DNA from: Serratia plymuthica NBRC 102599
Lineage (GTDB): Bacteria; Pseudomonadota; Gammaproteobacteria; Enterobacterales; Enterobacteriaceae
Reading direction: 5' to 3'
Assembly: GCF_001590925.1 (NCBI RefSeq)
Contig: NZ_BCTU01000028.1
Location: forward strand, 31,068 to 95,067
DNA length: 64,000 bases
This document shows, in pieces, positions 1 through 11,919 of this stretch. The position numbers and the translations under genes are program-made. Every line of letters begins with the position of its first letter. Within the stretch, counting starts at the first letter, position 1. A model generated the notes under the pieces. It made no database searches. It saw only the letters and a program-made list of their open reading frames with translations, and was not told the origin of the DNA.

Positions 1-403
1 ATACGCCCACCAGCGTGGAGACCGCCGAAATGGTCACCGACAGCGCAACGTCTCCTTTTGCCAGATAGATCATCACGTTGGAAGCGGTACCGCTGGCGAC
101 GCTGCCGACCAGCACCATACCGGCGGAAAGATCCGGTGGCATATGGAACAGCATCGCCAGCAACCAGGCCGCCAGCGGCATGATCAGGTAATGCAGAAAG
201 ATGCCGGCGGCCACCGGCGCGGGGCGCGACAGCACGCGCTTGAAGTCATCCAGCCGCAGCGTGACGCCCATGGCGAACATGATCAGCATCAGCAGCGGGC
301 TGACGTACGGGCCAATACCGGTGAAGGTGGTGGGCGTAGCGTAGGCGGCGACGGCGAGCAGCACCGCCCACAGGGGGAATAATCGGGTTAGTAATGCCAG
401 CAT
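1..403 (-). CDS. panS: PanS-type bile acid:Na+ symporter family transporter (C-terminus outside window)
   Basis: Partial gene; about 134 N-terminal residues are visible and the rest lies beyond the left edge. The start ATG at 403 follows AAGGAAAA. The product begins [18 protein letters not shown] and has hydrophobic segments typical of the ten-helix BASS fold, including [24 protein letters not shown] in pieces, which is the conserved SxxSGTxSNV crossing helix. In enterobacteria the closest members are PanS-like, implicated in pantoate/ketopantoate uptake. The family call is firm; the substrate is inferred. It reads away from the window in the same direction as lysC, 147 bases downstream. Confidence 0.75.
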   Translation of the reverse strand, partial: MLALLTRLFPLWAVLLAVAAYATPTTFTGIGPYVSPLLMLIMFAMGVTLRLDDFKRVLSRPAPVAAGIFLHYLIMPLAAWLLAMLFHMPPDLSAGMVLVGSVASGTASNVMIYLAKGDVALSVTISAVSTLVGV

Positions 404-511
404 GAATGTGGTTTTCCTTAGCCAAAAGGGAACTGTGGGGTGGAGTTGTGTTTTTTGCGGGTTCAGCGTGCAGGACCCCTACGAATGATTAACGGCCTTT
501 TTTAGAAGTAG

Positions 512-531
512 GGGCGCAGCCTGCTGCGCCC
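512..531. terminator. Hairpin downstream of lysC
   Basis: A perfect GC-rich hairpin (GGGCGCAG / CTGCGCCC, short loop) sits 20 bases after the lysC stop. It lacks an adjacent U-run on the lysC strand, so it may be a Rho-type or processing hairpin and not an intrinsic terminator. Confidence 0.4.
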
Positions 532-550
532 GCAATGGGATGAGATCCGG

Positions 551-1918
551 TTATTCGAACAGATTGTGGTGCAGAGTACGTACTACCTGTTCGGCGTCAT
601 CGCCCGGTACCAGGAAGCACAGGTTGTAGCTGCTGGCACCGTAGCAGATCATGCGGATATTGAACGGGTCAAGCACGCCGAACACCTCTTTGCCCACGCC
701 GCAGGCCTGGGAAAGCTTGTTGCCGATTATCGCCACCAGCGCCAGGTTCTCCTCCACTTCTACCCGACACAGCGACGACAACTCGGTCAGTAGCGAGGTG
801 GTCAGCAGGCTGCCGCCGGTGGAGGTGGAGCCGGTGGTGTCCATGGTCAGTGCCACGCTGACTTCGGAGGTGGTGATCAAATCCACCGAAATATTGTGGC
901 GCGCCAGAATGCTGAACACTTCGGCCAGAAAACCGCGTGCGTGCAGCATATTGAGGCTGTGCAGCGTTAGCAGGGTTTGTTTGCGGCGCAACGCCAATGC
1001 ACGGAACAGCGGCGGGTTTTTGGTGGTATTGCACACCAGGGTGCCGCCGGCGGACGGATCTTTGCTGGAACCGACAAACACCGGAATATCGCTGCGTACT
1101 GCCGGCAGCAGGGTCGCCGGGTGCAGCACTTTCGCGCCGAAGGTGGCCATTTCAGCCGCTTCTTCAAAGGTGATTCTGTCGATGCGCTTCGCCGTAGGGA
1201 CAACGCGCGGGTCGGTGGTGTAGATGCCCGGCACGTCGGTCCAGATATCTACCCGGCTGACGTTCAGCGCTTCGCCCAACAGGGCGGCCGTGTAATCGCT
1301 GCCGCCGCGGCCCAGCGTGGTGGTGCGGCCCTTCGGCTCACTGCCGATAAAGCCTTGAGTGACCACCAGCGCTTCTTGCAGGCGCGGCTTGAGCAGGGTT
1401 TGGGTGAGTTCGTGCAATGCGGCGCTGTCTGGCGTGGCGCGGCCGAAATGATCGTCGGTGTGCATCACTTTGCGCACGTCAAACCACTCAGCCTGCACGT
1501 TGCGGCTCCGCAGGATCTCAACGAAAAGCAGGGTGGACATCAGTTCGCCGTGGCTGACCAGCTCGTCGGTCAGCGCCGTAGAGGTCGCCAGCGCTGCCGC
1601 TTCGGACAGCATGGCGATGTTTTCCAGCATGCGGTCGATTTCGTCGCGGATCACCGCCGGCTTGTCGAGGCTGTCGAGAATGGCGTACTGGATGCGGCGG
1701 ATTTCATCGAGCCGGGCGCTGCGTTTGTCGCCATCGCAGCCTTCAGCCAGCGCGACCAGCAGATTGGTGACGCCCGCCGAAGCGGACAAGACCACCAGGC
1801 GTACTTGCGGATTGGCGAGCACGACGTCGGCGCTGCGGTTCATGGCTTCATAGTCGGCAACGCTGGTGCCACCGAATTTAGCCACAACGGTAGAATTTTG
1901 GGGTGCTGCTTGGTTCAT
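551..1918 (-). CDS. lysC: Lysine-sensitive aspartokinase III
   Basis: Phosphorylates L-aspartate to 4-aspartyl phosphate, the first step to lysine, threonine and methionine. The 455-residue product has the amino acid kinase signature KFGGTSVAD at about residues 14-22, the substrate-binding TTLGRGGSDYTAALL stretch near residue 200, and two C-terminal ACT domains (from about residue 310) that bind lysine for feedback inhibition. The length matches E. coli LysC (449). It is monocistronic, with a lysine riboswitch in its long leader, so expression should fall when lysine is abundant. There is no homoserine dehydrogenase domain, which separates it from ThrA and MetL. Confidence 0.97.
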   Translation of the reverse strand: MNQAAPQNSTVVAKFGGTSVADYEAMNRSADVVLANPQVRLVVLSASAGVTNLLVALAEGCDGDKRSARLDEIRRIQYAILDSLDKPAVIRDEIDRMLENIAMLSEAAALATSTALTDELVSHGELMSTLLFVEILRSRNVQAEWFDVRKVMHTDDHFGRATPDSAALHELTQTLLKPRLQEALVVTQGFIGSEPKGRTTTLGRGGSDYTAALLGEALNVSRVDIWTDVPGIYTTDPRVVPTAKRIDRITFEEAAEMATFGAKVLHPATLLPAVRSDIPVFVGSSKDPSAGGTLVCNTTKNPPLFRALALRRKQTLLTLHSLNMLHARGFLAEVFSILARHNISVDLITTSEVSVALTMDTTGSTSTGGSLLTTSLLTELSSLCRVEVEENLALVAIIGNKLSQACGVGKEVFGVLDPFNIRMICYGASSYNLCFLVPGDDAEQVVRTLHHNLFE

Positions 1919-2027
1919 GTAAAACCTCGTGTCAGGGTTGCCCTATTTTGAGAGCACTTTTTTCCATAGCCTTGGCACAAGGGGAGAGCGATAAACAGGG
2001 GGCAGACGTAGAGGTTGAAACTACGAT

Positions 2028-2222
2028 ACACCCAGAAGCGCCCCACCTTGCTGATTGCCCCCGCGGGGCAAACTTTGGTGACAACCCAGGGGATTCAGCC
2101 CCTGTAGCCGATACGATGAATGCCGTACATCACCCTACCTCGGCGTCGCTCCCCCTCAAGTGCCGTCATGGGAAAACGGCTCCTCTGACACTCTACCTGG
2201 GCGACGCGCCTCTTCTGGCTTG
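2028..2222 (-). ncRNA. Lysine riboswitch (L box) in lysC leader
   Basis: Read on the minus strand, the leader contains the conserved L-box blocks in order: CCAGAAGAGGCGCG, then CAGAGGAGCC, GAGGGGGAGCGACGCCGAGG, GGCTACAGGGGCTGAATCCC, GGGTTGTCACC and the closing CGCTTCTGGGTG. These correspond nearly base for base to the known E. coli lysC leader. A perfect hairpin, TGCGCACCGGGTGCGCA (2221-2237), lies just 5' of the aptamer, as in E. coli. No strong intrinsic terminator is visible between the aptamer and lysC, which fits control of translation or RNA stability more than attenuation. Confidence 0.93.
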
Positions 2223-2249
2223 CGCACCGGGTGCGCAAGTAGGCTGATA

Positions 2250-2278
2250 GGAATAGCCGGTTATTGCGCTTGTGTCAA
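2250..2278 (-). promoter_or_regulatory. Candidate lysC promoter inside the 3' end of the antiporter gene
   Basis: On the minus strand, TTGACA (2278-2273), a 17-base spacer and TATTCC (2255-2250) form a good sigma-70 promoter. It would start RNA near 2243, immediately before the leader hairpin and riboswitch. The -35 box overlaps the stop codon of the upstream antiporter gene. Confidence 0.6.
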
Positions 2279-4083
2279 CGGTCAGACGTTGAGGTATTTT
2301 CAATTTGCACTAACGCTATCAGCGTGCAGGGCATGGCGGGAACGAAACCGGTGCCTATCGGTTGCAGCTTGCCGTCCTCGCGTTGGCACAACAGCGGAAT
2401 AACGCCCTGATGTTTTTCCAGATACTCCAGCCAGCCAAAGTTTTCGTTCAGCTTGGTGGCTTTGATGGTGGCGCCTTTGGCGATCAGGCTGCTTAACCGG
2501 CCGTAGGTAGCCTCTTGATTGAACAGGATTTCGTGCCGGCGGAAGCGCGAGCTTTCCGCGCTGTTGCCGCGCCCTTTCAGCGGTGCGCCGGAGCGGATGG
2601 CGAAGACCTGTTCGTCACCAAAGAGATGGCCGAAGTGGTACACCGCCAACGCATTCTGATGGCGGTTGGGCGAGAGCGCCAACACTTGCGCGGTATCGCT
2701 CAGATCGAGATAGTTCTCGGCATGTTCGGAGTAAGCATGCCCATAATAGGCGGGAATACCCTCCATACGCGCCTGGCGGTAATATTCCCAGCTGCTGTCG
2801 GTGACGAGCACCGGGATATTCATTTTGATCAACGCCTGCGCCAGCATACGCGCCACGCTGTTGGCACCGACGATCAGCACGCCACGCGGTTTTTGCTGCT
2901 GTACTCGCAGCCAGCGGGCCATCATGCCGCTGGTCAGGCTTTGCAACACCACGGTGCCGATGATGACGGCGAACACCACGGTCACCAACCGATCGGCGCC
3001 CTGATAACCGCTGCGTTGCAATGTCAGAGCGAACAACGAGCTGACCGCTGCGGCGACGATGCCGCGTGGGGCGATCCAGCACAGCAGCAGGCGATCGCGC
3101 CAATGCAGGGAAGAACGCCAGGTCGACACCGCAATGCACAGCGGCCGGGCGATAAACTGTACCGCCAGCAGCAGGCCCAACAGCGGCCAGCCCATATTCC
3201 ACAACGCATGAATATCCAGCCGCGCCGCCAGAATGATAAACAGCGCAGAAATCAGGATAGCCGACAGCTCTTCCTTGAATGCCAGAATGTCGCTGGTATC
3301 CACATCGCGCATATTGGCCAGCCAAATGCCCATCACCGTCACGGTCAACAGGCCTGATTCGTCGGCAATGGCGTTGGACACGCCAAAGGCGGTCAACATG
3401 ATCGCCAGTACCGCCAGGTTTTGCAGGTAGCGCGGCAGCCAGACGCGGCGCAGCGCCAGCCCCAGCAGATAACCGAACAGCGCGCCGATCGCCAGGCCGA
3501 CGGCGACGGTGATGCCCAGCGTCCAGAACAGGTGGGTATAGGACTCCGAATGCTGCTTCAGCACGATAAATTCAAATACCAACAGGGTGAAGATAGCGCC
3601 AACCGGGTCGATCACTATCCCTTCCCAGCGCAGCACCTGGTTGATATTGGCATTGGGCCGCACCACGCGCATCAGCGGGGCTATCACCGTAGGCCCGGTC
3701 ACCACCGTCACCGCGCCGATCAGAGCTGCCAGCTCGGGCGGAAAGTCCAGTAGCCACCAGCAGGCGACGCCGATCACCAGGAAGGTCATCAGCATGCCGA
3801 TGGTCACCAGGTTACGCACCACGCCGCCGAGGCCGCGTATCTCCTCTATCCGCAGCGTCAGCGCACCTTCAAATAAAATGATCGCCACCGACAGCGACAC
3901 CAGCGGGAACAGCAGATCGCCGAACAGCGCGTCCGGCTGGACCAGATGCACCGCCGGCCCCAGCACGATGCCAAACAGCAGCAGCGGCAGAATGGCAGGT
4001 AAGCGCAGCAGCCAGGCCAGCCATTGCGCCAGCAGTGAACTTAACCCGATGATCACCAACATCAGTGGGGCAGATAATTCCAT
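2275..4083 (-). CDS. CPA-family cation:proton antiporter with RCK domain
   Basis: Inner-membrane monovalent cation/H+ exchanger of 602 residues. About the first 395 residues form the membrane domain with roughly 12 helices (start MELSAPLMLVIIGLSSLLAQ); a GPTVIAPL segment near residue 130 resembles the ion-binding helix of CPA1 antiporters. From about residue 397, GVLIVGANSVARMLAQAL begins a Rossmann-type TrkA-N/RCK domain that would bind nucleotide. The start ATG follows AAGGACCTCC. The cation (Na+ or K+) cannot be told from sequence. It lies between pgi and lysC, and its last codons overlap the putative lysC promoter. Confidence 0.85.
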   Translation of the reverse strand: MELSAPLMLVIIGLSSLLAQWLAWLLRLPAILPLLLFGIVLGPAVHLVQPDALFGDLLFPLVSLSVAIILFEGALTLRIEEIRGLGGVVRNLVTIGMLMTFLVIGVACWWLLDFPPELAALIGAVTVVTGPTVIAPLMRVVRPNANINQVLRWEGIVIDPVGAIFTLLVFEFIVLKQHSESYTHLFWTLGITVAVGLAIGALFGYLLGLALRRVWLPRYLQNLAVLAIMLTAFGVSNAIADESGLLTVTVMGIWLANMRDVDTSDILAFKEELSAILISALFIILAARLDIHALWNMGWPLLGLLLAVQFIARPLCIAVSTWRSSLHWRDRLLLCWIAPRGIVAAAVSSLFALTLQRSGYQGADRLVTVVFAVIIGTVVLQSLTSGMMARWLRVQQQKPRGVLIVGANSVARMLAQALIKMNIPVLVTDSSWEYYRQARMEGIPAYYGHAYSEHAENYLDLSDTAQVLALSPNRHQNALAVYHFGHLFGDEQVFAIRSGAPLKGRGNSAESSRFRRHEILFNQEATYGRLSSLIAKGATIKATKLNENFGWLEYLEKHQGVIPLLCQREDGKLQPIGTGFVPAMPCTLIALVQIENTSTSDR

Positions 4084-4245
4084 GGCGGAGGTCCTTCTCT
4101 AATTGGCTATCAGCAACAATGGCACATTTCAGTGACAGTTCGGCAACCCCGATAACAGGCTGTTATCCAAAAGTATAGGGGAATGGCTGAAACGATGCAG
4201 GAGACGTTTGACAGTTAGCGCCTATCGCAAGAAAAGAGATCATAA

Positions 4246-5958
<1,713 letters not shown>

Positions 5959-5982
5959 TAGCTGTATCCGATTGATGCCAAT

Positions 5983-6009
5983 AAAAAACCCGCCACGGCG
6001 GGTTTTTTT
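5983..6009. terminator. Bidirectional intrinsic terminator, pgi / wzi-like
   Basis: AACCCGCC-ACG-GGCGGGTT stem with an A-run on the left and a T-run on the right, between convergent pgi and the Wzi-type gene. Confidence 0.9.
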
Positions 6010-6021
6010 ACATCTGGATGA

Positions 6022-7455
6022 TTACAGATTGATAGGCACTTCGAAACTGATGCCTGCGCCCACGTCATCGGCGGTGCTGGCATTGTTATCGGTATACCAC
6101 AGGCTGGTATCAAACTTGACCTGGGAATCCAGGGTGTAACCCCAGCCGAGCTGAATGCCTTTCAGCGTGTCGGATTTCGGGAACGCCTGGTTTACGGTCT
6201 GGTTGTTCGGATTCACTTTGGCATACACCAAACGGGTGCTCCAGCGTTGGCTGTCATCCAGCACCAGCTCTACACGGCCGGACAGCATTTGGCCATCGCC
6301 GCCCATCGCATGGCCCAGCGGGTAACCCTGCTGGTAGTAGCCGCCTTTGTAAATATAGTGGCGGTACATTACGTTGTCTGCGTTGCCATTAGAGCGAGTG
6401 TCTGTCCCTTCAATATGCCAGTTGATGGTGGTTGGGCCCCACTCTGGATGGCCTTCCAACCCTAACAAGTAAGCATTGTGGGATGGCAACATGCCTGCTT
6501 CATCTTCACCGGTGATTTGGCCGTAGAAACTGGCTGGAATACCGATCAGCGGCTGCAGTTTCAGCTTGAAGTCGAACCCGCCCAACTGGTTACCCGGATC
6601 GTTTTTAGCATCGCCGGTGTTGTCGTTACCGGTTACACCATCCCAGAATGAGCTCCAGGAATGCGGACGGCCATCGCCACCCCACATCATGATGCGTGAG
6701 GCGCCCAACTCCAGGAAGTCGGTTGGCATCATGGTAAAACGACCGCCAATCAGCTTGGTATCGGGTACGGAAGAGTATTGCGACAGCTGGCCTGCGGTCA
6801 GCTGGTACTGCCAGCGGCCAATCCACGACAGCCAAGGCGTTTCAAACGGAGACTGGTCGGCGCGTTGCAGCATAAAGCCGGCCACCGGGCGAGCGGCGTC
6901 GGAACGAATCAGGCTGCCGTCGTAACCCGGGCCCCACCATTGGGAGACTTCACCGAAGGACAGCCATTGGTTCCAGATTTTTACTGCACCGTAGGAGCCA
7001 TTCAGGTTGAATTTTGAACCGTCGCTGACGCGTTGATCGCCCTCGACAGAACCCTGGACGCGCACGTCCCAGAACTCGCCGTTGGCACCTGCGCCGATAG
7101 TCAGGCGGTCATCAGCATATTCATTCTGGCCGAAGCCCTGTGGGGTGCCGGGTTTGTCGGTAGAGGCGTAGCCGCTGACGCGAATATTGGCTTTCAGGGA
7201 ATCGACACGGCGCTGAACACGGTCAATGACGCTTTTCTCGGTGCTGGTTACCGGCTTGGCTTGTGAAATAACCGAGCTGATTTCTTCCTGGCTCAGCGGC
7301 CAGGTGGACAAGCTGACGTTAATCACGCCGCGATCGGACAACCAGGCAAGATCGTTACGCAGATCGTTATCAGGAGTGACCAGGCCGGCGGCGTGGCCGG
7401 TTAATGCACAGGTAAACAGGCCCGCCGCGACCAGTCCGTTAAGTTTAGCGCGCAT
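6022..7455 (-). CDS. Wzi-family outer-membrane capsule assembly protein
   Basis: Predicted outer-membrane beta-barrel of 477 residues, the size of E. coli Wzi (479), a lectin-like barrel that helps anchor group 1 capsule. I start at the ATG at 7455 because it opens a good signal peptide (MRAKLNGLVAAGLFTCALTG, then HAAG) behind AGGGAA; an in-frame ATG 23 codons upstream would bury it. The mature N-terminal part (helical, LAWLSDRGVINVSLSTWPLS) followed by many alternating beta-strands and a C-terminal EVPINL fits the family. It is a lone gene here, not in a capsule cluster. In E. coli the same position between pgi and psiE holds yjbEFGH, also exopolysaccharide genes. Confidence 0.85.
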   Translation of the reverse strand: MRAKLNGLVAAGLFTCALTGHAAGLVTPDNDLRNDLAWLSDRGVINVSLSTWPLSQEEISSVISQAKPVTSTEKSVIDRVQRRVDSLKANIRVSGYASTDKPGTPQGFGQNEYADDRLTIGAGANGEFWDVRVQGSVEGDQRVSDGSKFNLNGSYGAVKIWNQWLSFGEVSQWWGPGYDGSLIRSDAARPVAGFMLQRADQSPFETPWLSWIGRWQYQLTAGQLSQYSSVPDTKLIGGRFTMMPTDFLELGASRIMMWGGDGRPHSWSSFWDGVTGNDNTGDAKNDPGNQLGGFDFKLKLQPLIGIPASFYGQITGEDEAGMLPSHNAYLLGLEGHPEWGPTTINWHIEGTDTRSNGNADNVMYRHYIYKGGYYQQGYPLGHAMGGDGQMLSGRVELVLDDSQRWSTRLVYAKVNPNNQTVNQAFPKSDTLKGIQLGWGYTLDSQVKFDTSLWYTDNNASTADDVGAGISFEVPINL

Positions 7456-7679
7456 AAAGAATTCCCTTGTTAATTCGAGGTTATTAGTTTTATGTAAAGA
7501 TCTATGTCCCATCATAGTTGACATTTCAATTTGCTACAAATATATCAACCAGAAATATCCTAATGTAACTAATTGAATTAAATTGGGTTTAAAGTGATTT
7601 CATCAGGAGCAATAAATTTTAAGATAATGCCTATGTTAGGATGCGCGGATAATTTTAGCGGTATTTAAGGGGGGTTCTT

Positions 7680-8087
7680 ATGGCGAAAACATCGCGTTCG
7701 ATAATGGTTGCGAAGGGGTTGCAGCGGGTACTGAACGTCGGGCTGCTGCTGCTGGCGGCGATCCTGATCGTTTTTTTGGTGAAAGAAACTATTCACTTGG
7801 CGAAAGTATTGTTTGTAAACAGTGAGGAATCATCGTCCTACTTGTTGATCGAAGGCATCGTGATTTACTTCCTGTATTTTGAGTTTATCGCCTTGATCGT
7901 CAAGTATTTTGAATCGGGATATCATTTTCCGCTGCGTTATTTCATCTATATCGGCATTACCGCGATTATTCGTTTGATCATAGTGGATCATAAAAATCCA
8001 TTTGATACCTTGATTTATGCCGGAGCGATATTGCTGCTGGTAGTGACTCTCTATTTGGCCAATACCGACCGCTTGAAACGCGAATAA
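7680..8087 (+). CDS. psiE: Phosphate-starvation-inducible membrane protein PsiE
   Basis: Inner-membrane protein of 135 residues with four hydrophobic segments (near residues 20-40, 55-75, 80-100, 105-128) and the basic N-terminus [19 protein letters not shown]. Size and gene position next to malG match E. coli PsiE (136), whose gene is PhoB- and CRP-regulated; its molecular role is not established. The ATG follows a strong AAGGGGGG ribosome site. I see no clear pho box in the 220-base AT-rich upstream gap. Confidence 0.9.
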   Translation: MAKTSRSIMVAKGLQRVLNVGLLLLAAILIVFLVKETIHLAKVLFVNSEESSSYLLIEGIVIYFLYFEFIALIVKYFESGYHFPLRYFIYIGITAIIRLIIVDHKNPFDTLIYAGAILLLVVTLYLANTDRLKRE

Positions 8088-8094
8088 CCGACAT

Positions 8095-8119
8095 AAAAAT
8101 GGCGGCCCACAGGGCCGCC
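8095..8119 (-). terminator. Terminator of the malEFG operon
   Basis: On the minus strand GGCGGCCC-TGT-GGGCCGCC is followed by ATTTTTATG, 63 bases after the malG stop; it lies just after psiE, so the two genes are convergent across it. Confidence 0.8.
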
Positions 8120-8182
8120 GAAGACACAGGTATTGATCGGAAAGAACTGAAGTACATCAAGCGCATTGCAGTGGCAAAAACC

Positions 8183-9073
8183 TTAACCTTTCACCCCGCC
8201 GGCCGTCAGGCCACCCACCAACCAGCGCTGAGCCAGCAGGAATACGGCGGTAATTGGAATGGCCGACAACACCGCCGCAGCGGCAAAGTCACCCCATAAA
8301 TAGTTTTGCGGGTTCAGATATTGCTGCATCCCTACCGCCAGCGTGTAGCTGTTGACGTCGCGCAGCAGCAAAGACGCTACCGGCACCTCGGTAATCGCGG
8401 CGATAAACGACAGAATAAACACCACCGCCAAAATCGGCACCGACAGCGGCAGCAGCACCAGGCGGAAGGCCTGCCACGGGCTGGCGCCATCCAGCGCCGC
8501 CGCTTCCTCCAGCGAGTTGTCGATGGTCTCGAAGTAGCCCTTGATGGTCCAGACGTGCAGCGCAATGCCGCCCATATAGGCGAAGATCACCCCGCCGTGG
8601 GTGTTCAGGCCGATAAACGGAATGTACTGGCCCAGGCGATCGAACAACGCATACAGCGCCACCAGCGACAGTACCGCCGGGAACATCTGGAAAATCAGCA
8701 TGCTTTTCAATAATGTACTTTTACCGCGAAAGCGCATGCGGGCAAAGGCATAGGCGCAGGTGGTGGACAGCGTGACGATGCCGATAGCGGTGATCACCGC
8801 GATCTTAATCGAGTTCCACAACCACAGCAGCACCGGGAACGGTGGCGGGGTGACGCTGCCATCGGCGTGCGTCACGCTCATGCCGAGCGCCAAACGCCAG
8901 TGATCCCACGAAATCTGCTCCGGTATCAGGCTGCCGGTAGCAAAGTTGCCGGAGCGCAGTGAAATCGTCACCACCATCAGCAGCGGGAACATGATCAGGG
9001 CAATAAAGCACAGCATCAGGGTGTGAGTCATCCACAGGCGCAGGCGCTGGGATTTGGGTTGGACCATAGCCAT
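8183..9073 (-). CDS. malG: Maltose/maltodextrin ABC transporter permease MalG
   Basis: Second membrane subunit of the MalFGK2 importer, 296 residues as in E. coli. It has six membrane helices and the EAA loop, [20 protein letters not shown] (about residues 188-207), which docks on MalK. Third gene of malEFG; malF ends 11 bases upstream. ATG follows AGGGAGAAAAATA. Induction by MalT with maltotriose is expected from the shared upstream control region. Confidence 0.97.
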   Translation of the reverse strand: MAMVQPKSQRLRLWMTHTLMLCFIALIMFPLLMVVTISLRSGNFATGSLIPEQISWDHWRLALGMSVTHADGSVTPPPFPVLLWLWNSIKIAVITAIGIVTLSTTCAYAFARMRFRGKSTLLKSMLIFQMFPAVLSLVALYALFDRLGQYIPFIGLNTHGGVIFAYMGGIALHVWTIKGYFETIDNSLEEAAALDGASPWQAFRLVLLPLSVPILAVVFILSFIAAITEVPVASLLLRDVNSYTLAVGMQQYLNPQNYLWGDFAAAAVLSAIPITAVFLLAQRWLVGGLTAGGVKG

Positions 9074-9084
9074 TATTTTTCTCC

Positions 9085-10662
9085 CTAGTCGAAGTTCATC
9101 TTGCTGGCTTTAAGGTTCAGGATCGCCAGGGCGCCTACCAGCAGGAAGATCAGCGTGGCAATCGCGGCCGCCAGACCAAAGTCCTGCCCACCGCCGCCTT
9201 CAAAGGCGATGCGGTAGGTGTAGCTGACCAGCAGGTCGGTATAACCGGCCGGCGTGGTGGTGCCGATCATGTCCGGCCCGCCGTTGGTCAACAGCTGAAT
9301 CAAGACGAAGTTGTTAAAGTTAAAGGCGAAACTGGCAATCATCAGCGGCGTCAGCGGCTTGATCAACAGCGGGAGAGTGATGCGGAAAAAGTTCTGCATC
9401 GGGGTGGCGCCGTCCATTGCCGAGGCTTCGTACAGATCGTCGGGGATCGCTTTCAACAGCCCCATGCACAGAATCATCATGTACGGATAACCCAGCCAGG
9501 TGTTGACGATCAGAATCATGCTTTTGGCGGTAATAGGATCGCTGAACCAGGCCGGCTTGATGCCGAACAGGTGGCTGAGCATCATGTTGATTTCACCGAA
9601 GCTTTGGTTAAACAACCCCTTGAAAATCAGAATCGAAATAAACGACGGCACCGCGTAGGGCAGTATCAGCATGACGCGGTACACCGCTTTGCCTTTCAGC
9701 GCTTCCCACTGCACCACGCAGGCCAGCACCATGCCCACGGCCACGGTGAGGATCACGGTCATCACCGAGAACACGATGGTCCAGATAAAGATCGACACAA
9801 AGGGTTTTTTGATGCCTTCATCCTGCAAAACGCGCAGGAAGTTTTTCCAGCCGATGGTGACGGTATATCCCGGGCTAAGGGTTTCTTTGGCCCAGTTGCC
9901 GTCGGCAGTCAGTGCCTGATAGAAACCAATGTCCGGGTTCGGCCGGTATTGAATATGGGTCTGTTGGTCGGTCAGCACCTTGCTGTCTTTATCCAGCAGG
10001 TACAGCGGAGAGGTGCCGGAAAATTGGCGCAGTGAACTCATGCGCAGCTCGCCGCCTTCCGGTAACTGCGCTACCAGTTGGCTCAGTGCCTGGCGGTTTT
10101 GAGTAATCACCCGCAACGTGGCGCGTTCACCTGCCGGTTCGGCGTTTTCCGCCGTCAGTTTCAGCGTTTGCGGCGCGTTGGCGTCAAAGCTGAACGGCCC
10201 GGAGATCAGCTGTTGGCCGCTGTCAGGGTGGGTTAACTGCAGGCGCCATTGTTGGTTTTCCACCGGGTACAGGCCGAAGGTAAAGGTCTTGCCGGTCTGG
10301 AACTGACGTTGCATCAGCACCGACTGGGCGCGCTCAAAGGTGAGCTGGTTGGTGCTGCTGTAGTTGGTAAAAGCGATGGCGATGGTGCAAATCAGCGGAA
10401 ACAGGACAAACAGCCCCATGCCGGCGATGCCCGGATAGACGTAACGCCAGGCGTAAGCGCGGCGGTTGGCGAAGACGTAAAGCCCGGCGCTGACCAGAAT
10501 CAGCGTCAGAATGGCAAACAGGTATTCACCCTGTGCATACATCAACACAATCAGGTAGCAGGTAACCAGACTGAACAGGCCGATCACCAGCCATTTCAGT
10601 ACGTCACTCTGCCACCACTTCGACTTCTTGCGCGCAGGCGACCCGGCGTGAGCTAATTGCAT
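9085..10662 (-). CDS. malF: Maltose/maltodextrin ABC transporter permease MalF
   Basis: First membrane subunit of the maltose importer, 525 residues from the ATG at 10662 (E. coli 514). I chose this ATG because AAGGAACG precedes it and it begins [20 protein letters not shown], aligning with the E. coli N-terminus; an upstream start would add eight residues. It has the large periplasmic P2 domain (about residues 95-280) typical of enteric MalF and an EAA loop, [20 protein letters not shown], near residue 420. It lies between malE (63 bases upstream) and malG. Confidence 0.96.
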   Translation of the reverse strand: MQLAHAGSPARKKSKWWQSDVLKWLVIGLFSLVTCYLIVLMYAQGEYLFAILTLILVSAGLYVFANRRAYAWRYVYPGIAGMGLFVLFPLICTIAIAFTNYSSTNQLTFERAQSVLMQRQFQTGKTFTFGLYPVENQQWRLQLTHPDSGQQLISGPFSFDANAPQTLKLTAENAEPAGERATLRVITQNRQALSQLVAQLPEGGELRMSSLRQFSGTSPLYLLDKDSKVLTDQQTHIQYRPNPDIGFYQALTADGNWAKETLSPGYTVTIGWKNFLRVLQDEGIKKPFVSIFIWTIVFSVMTVILTVAVGMVLACVVQWEALKGKAVYRVMLILPYAVPSFISILIFKGLFNQSFGEINMMLSHLFGIKPAWFSDPITAKSMILIVNTWLGYPYMMILCMGLLKAIPDDLYEASAMDGATPMQNFFRITLPLLIKPLTPLMIASFAFNFNNFVLIQLLTNGGPDMIGTTTPAGYTDLLVSYTYRIAFEGGGGQDFGLAAAIATLIFLLVGALAILNLKASKMNFD

Positions 10663-10725
10663 AGGGCGTTCCTTTCTGTGGAGCAACAGCGAGGCGCTTT
10701 ACCGCGCCCCGCACAGCGTCGTTTG

Positions 10726-11919
10726 TTACTTGGTAATACGGGTTTGCACGTCGTCCAGCGCGGCTTTCACCGTCTGGCGGCCGCTGACGGCGTTGATCAC
10801 CGCACTGCGTTCGGCGTACCAGAAGGCGCTCATCTGCGGGATATTCGGCATGATTTCGCCGGTCTGCGAGTTTGCCATGGTGGCGGCAATCTTCGGATCT
10901 TTCGCCAGTTGTTCCTGATATGACTTCAGCGCCACGGCGCCCAGCGGTTTGTCCTTGTTGACGTCCGCCAAGCCTTCGTTGGTCAGCAGGTAGTTTTCCA
11001 GGAATTCGGTCGCCAGCTCTTTGTTCGGGCTGGCGGCGTTGATCCCGGCGGTCAGCACGCCGACGAAGGGTTTGGACGCCTTGCCTTTGAAGGTCGGCAG
11101 CAGGGTCACGCCGTAATTGATTTTGCTTTGCTCGATGTTTGCCCACGCCCAAGGACCGTTAATGGTCATCGCGGTCTGGCCTTTGTTGAACGCCGCTTCG
11201 GCAATCGAGTAATCGGTATCGGCATTGATGTGTTTGTTTTTCACCAGATCGACGATGAACTGCAGGCCGGCCTGCGAACCGGCGTTGGCGACGCCGACGT
11301 CCTTGATGTTGTACTTGCCGTTCTCATACTTGAAGGCATAACCGCCGTCGGCGGCAATAATCGGCCAGGTGAAGTAGGGTTCTTGCAGGTTCCACATGAT
11401 GGCGCTCTTGCCTTTGGCGCGCAGCTCTTTGTCCAGCGCCGGGATCTCTTCCCAGGTTTTGGGCGCGGCTTTGATCAGGTCTTTGTTATAAATCAGCGAC
11501 AGCGCTTCTACCGCGATCGGGTAGCCAATCAGCTTGCCGTCATAACGCACCGCGTCCCAGGTGAATGGGAACAGCTTGTCCTGGAAGGCCTTGGAAGGGT
11601 GGATCTCGGCCAACAGGCCGGACTGCGCGTAGCCGCCAAAGCGGTCATGAGCCCAGAAGATGATATCCGGGCCGTCGCCGGTGGCGGCTACCTGCGGATA
11701 TTTTTCTTCCAGCTTGTCCGGGTGCTCAATGGTGACTTTGATGCCGGTGTCTTTCTCAAACTTTTTGCCGACTTCGGCCAGGCCGTTATAGCCTTTATCG
11801 CCGTTGATCCAGATAACCAATTTCCCTTCCTCGATCTTGGCGAAGGCGGAAGAGGAAAGCACCAAGGTGGTCAGAGCGGAAAGCACCAGCGTACGGGCGG
11901 TGGTAAAGCTGCGAGTCAT
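10726..11919 (-). CDS. malE: Periplasmic maltose/maltodextrin-binding protein
   Basis: Solute receptor of the maltose importer, 397 residues (E. coli 396). The ATG at 11919 follows AAGGAT and opens a signal peptide, [20 protein letters not shown] with cleavage after SSSAFA. The mature protein starts [20 protein letters not shown] and is close to E. coli MalE throughout, with the [12 protein letters not shown] hinge region and the C-terminal [15 protein letters not shown]. First gene of malEFG, divergent from the malK side. Confidence 0.98.
   Translation of the reverse strand: MTRSFTTARTLVLSALTTLVLSSSAFAKIEEGKLVIWINGDKGYNGLAEVGKKFEKDTGIKVTIEHPDKLEEKYPQVAATGDGPDIIFWAHDRFGGYAQSGLLAEIHPSKAFQDKLFPFTWDAVRYDGKLIGYPIAVEALSLIYNKDLIKAAPKTWEEIPALDKELRAKGKSAIMWNLQEPYFTWPIIAADGGYAFKYENGKYNIKDVGVANAGSQAGLQFIVDLVKNKHINADTDYSIAEAAFNKGQTAMTINGPWAWANIEQSKINYGVTLLPTFKGKASKPFVGVLTAGINAASPNKELATEFLENYLLTNEGLADVNKDKPLGAVALKSYQEQLAKDPKIAATMANSQTGEIMPNIPQMSAFWYAERSAVINAVSGRQTVKAALDDVQTRITK

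Noticed and set aside
977..1951. 324-codon frame on the plus strand opposite lysC
   Set aside because: Shadow of a GC-rich gene; lysC on the other strand has full family similarity.
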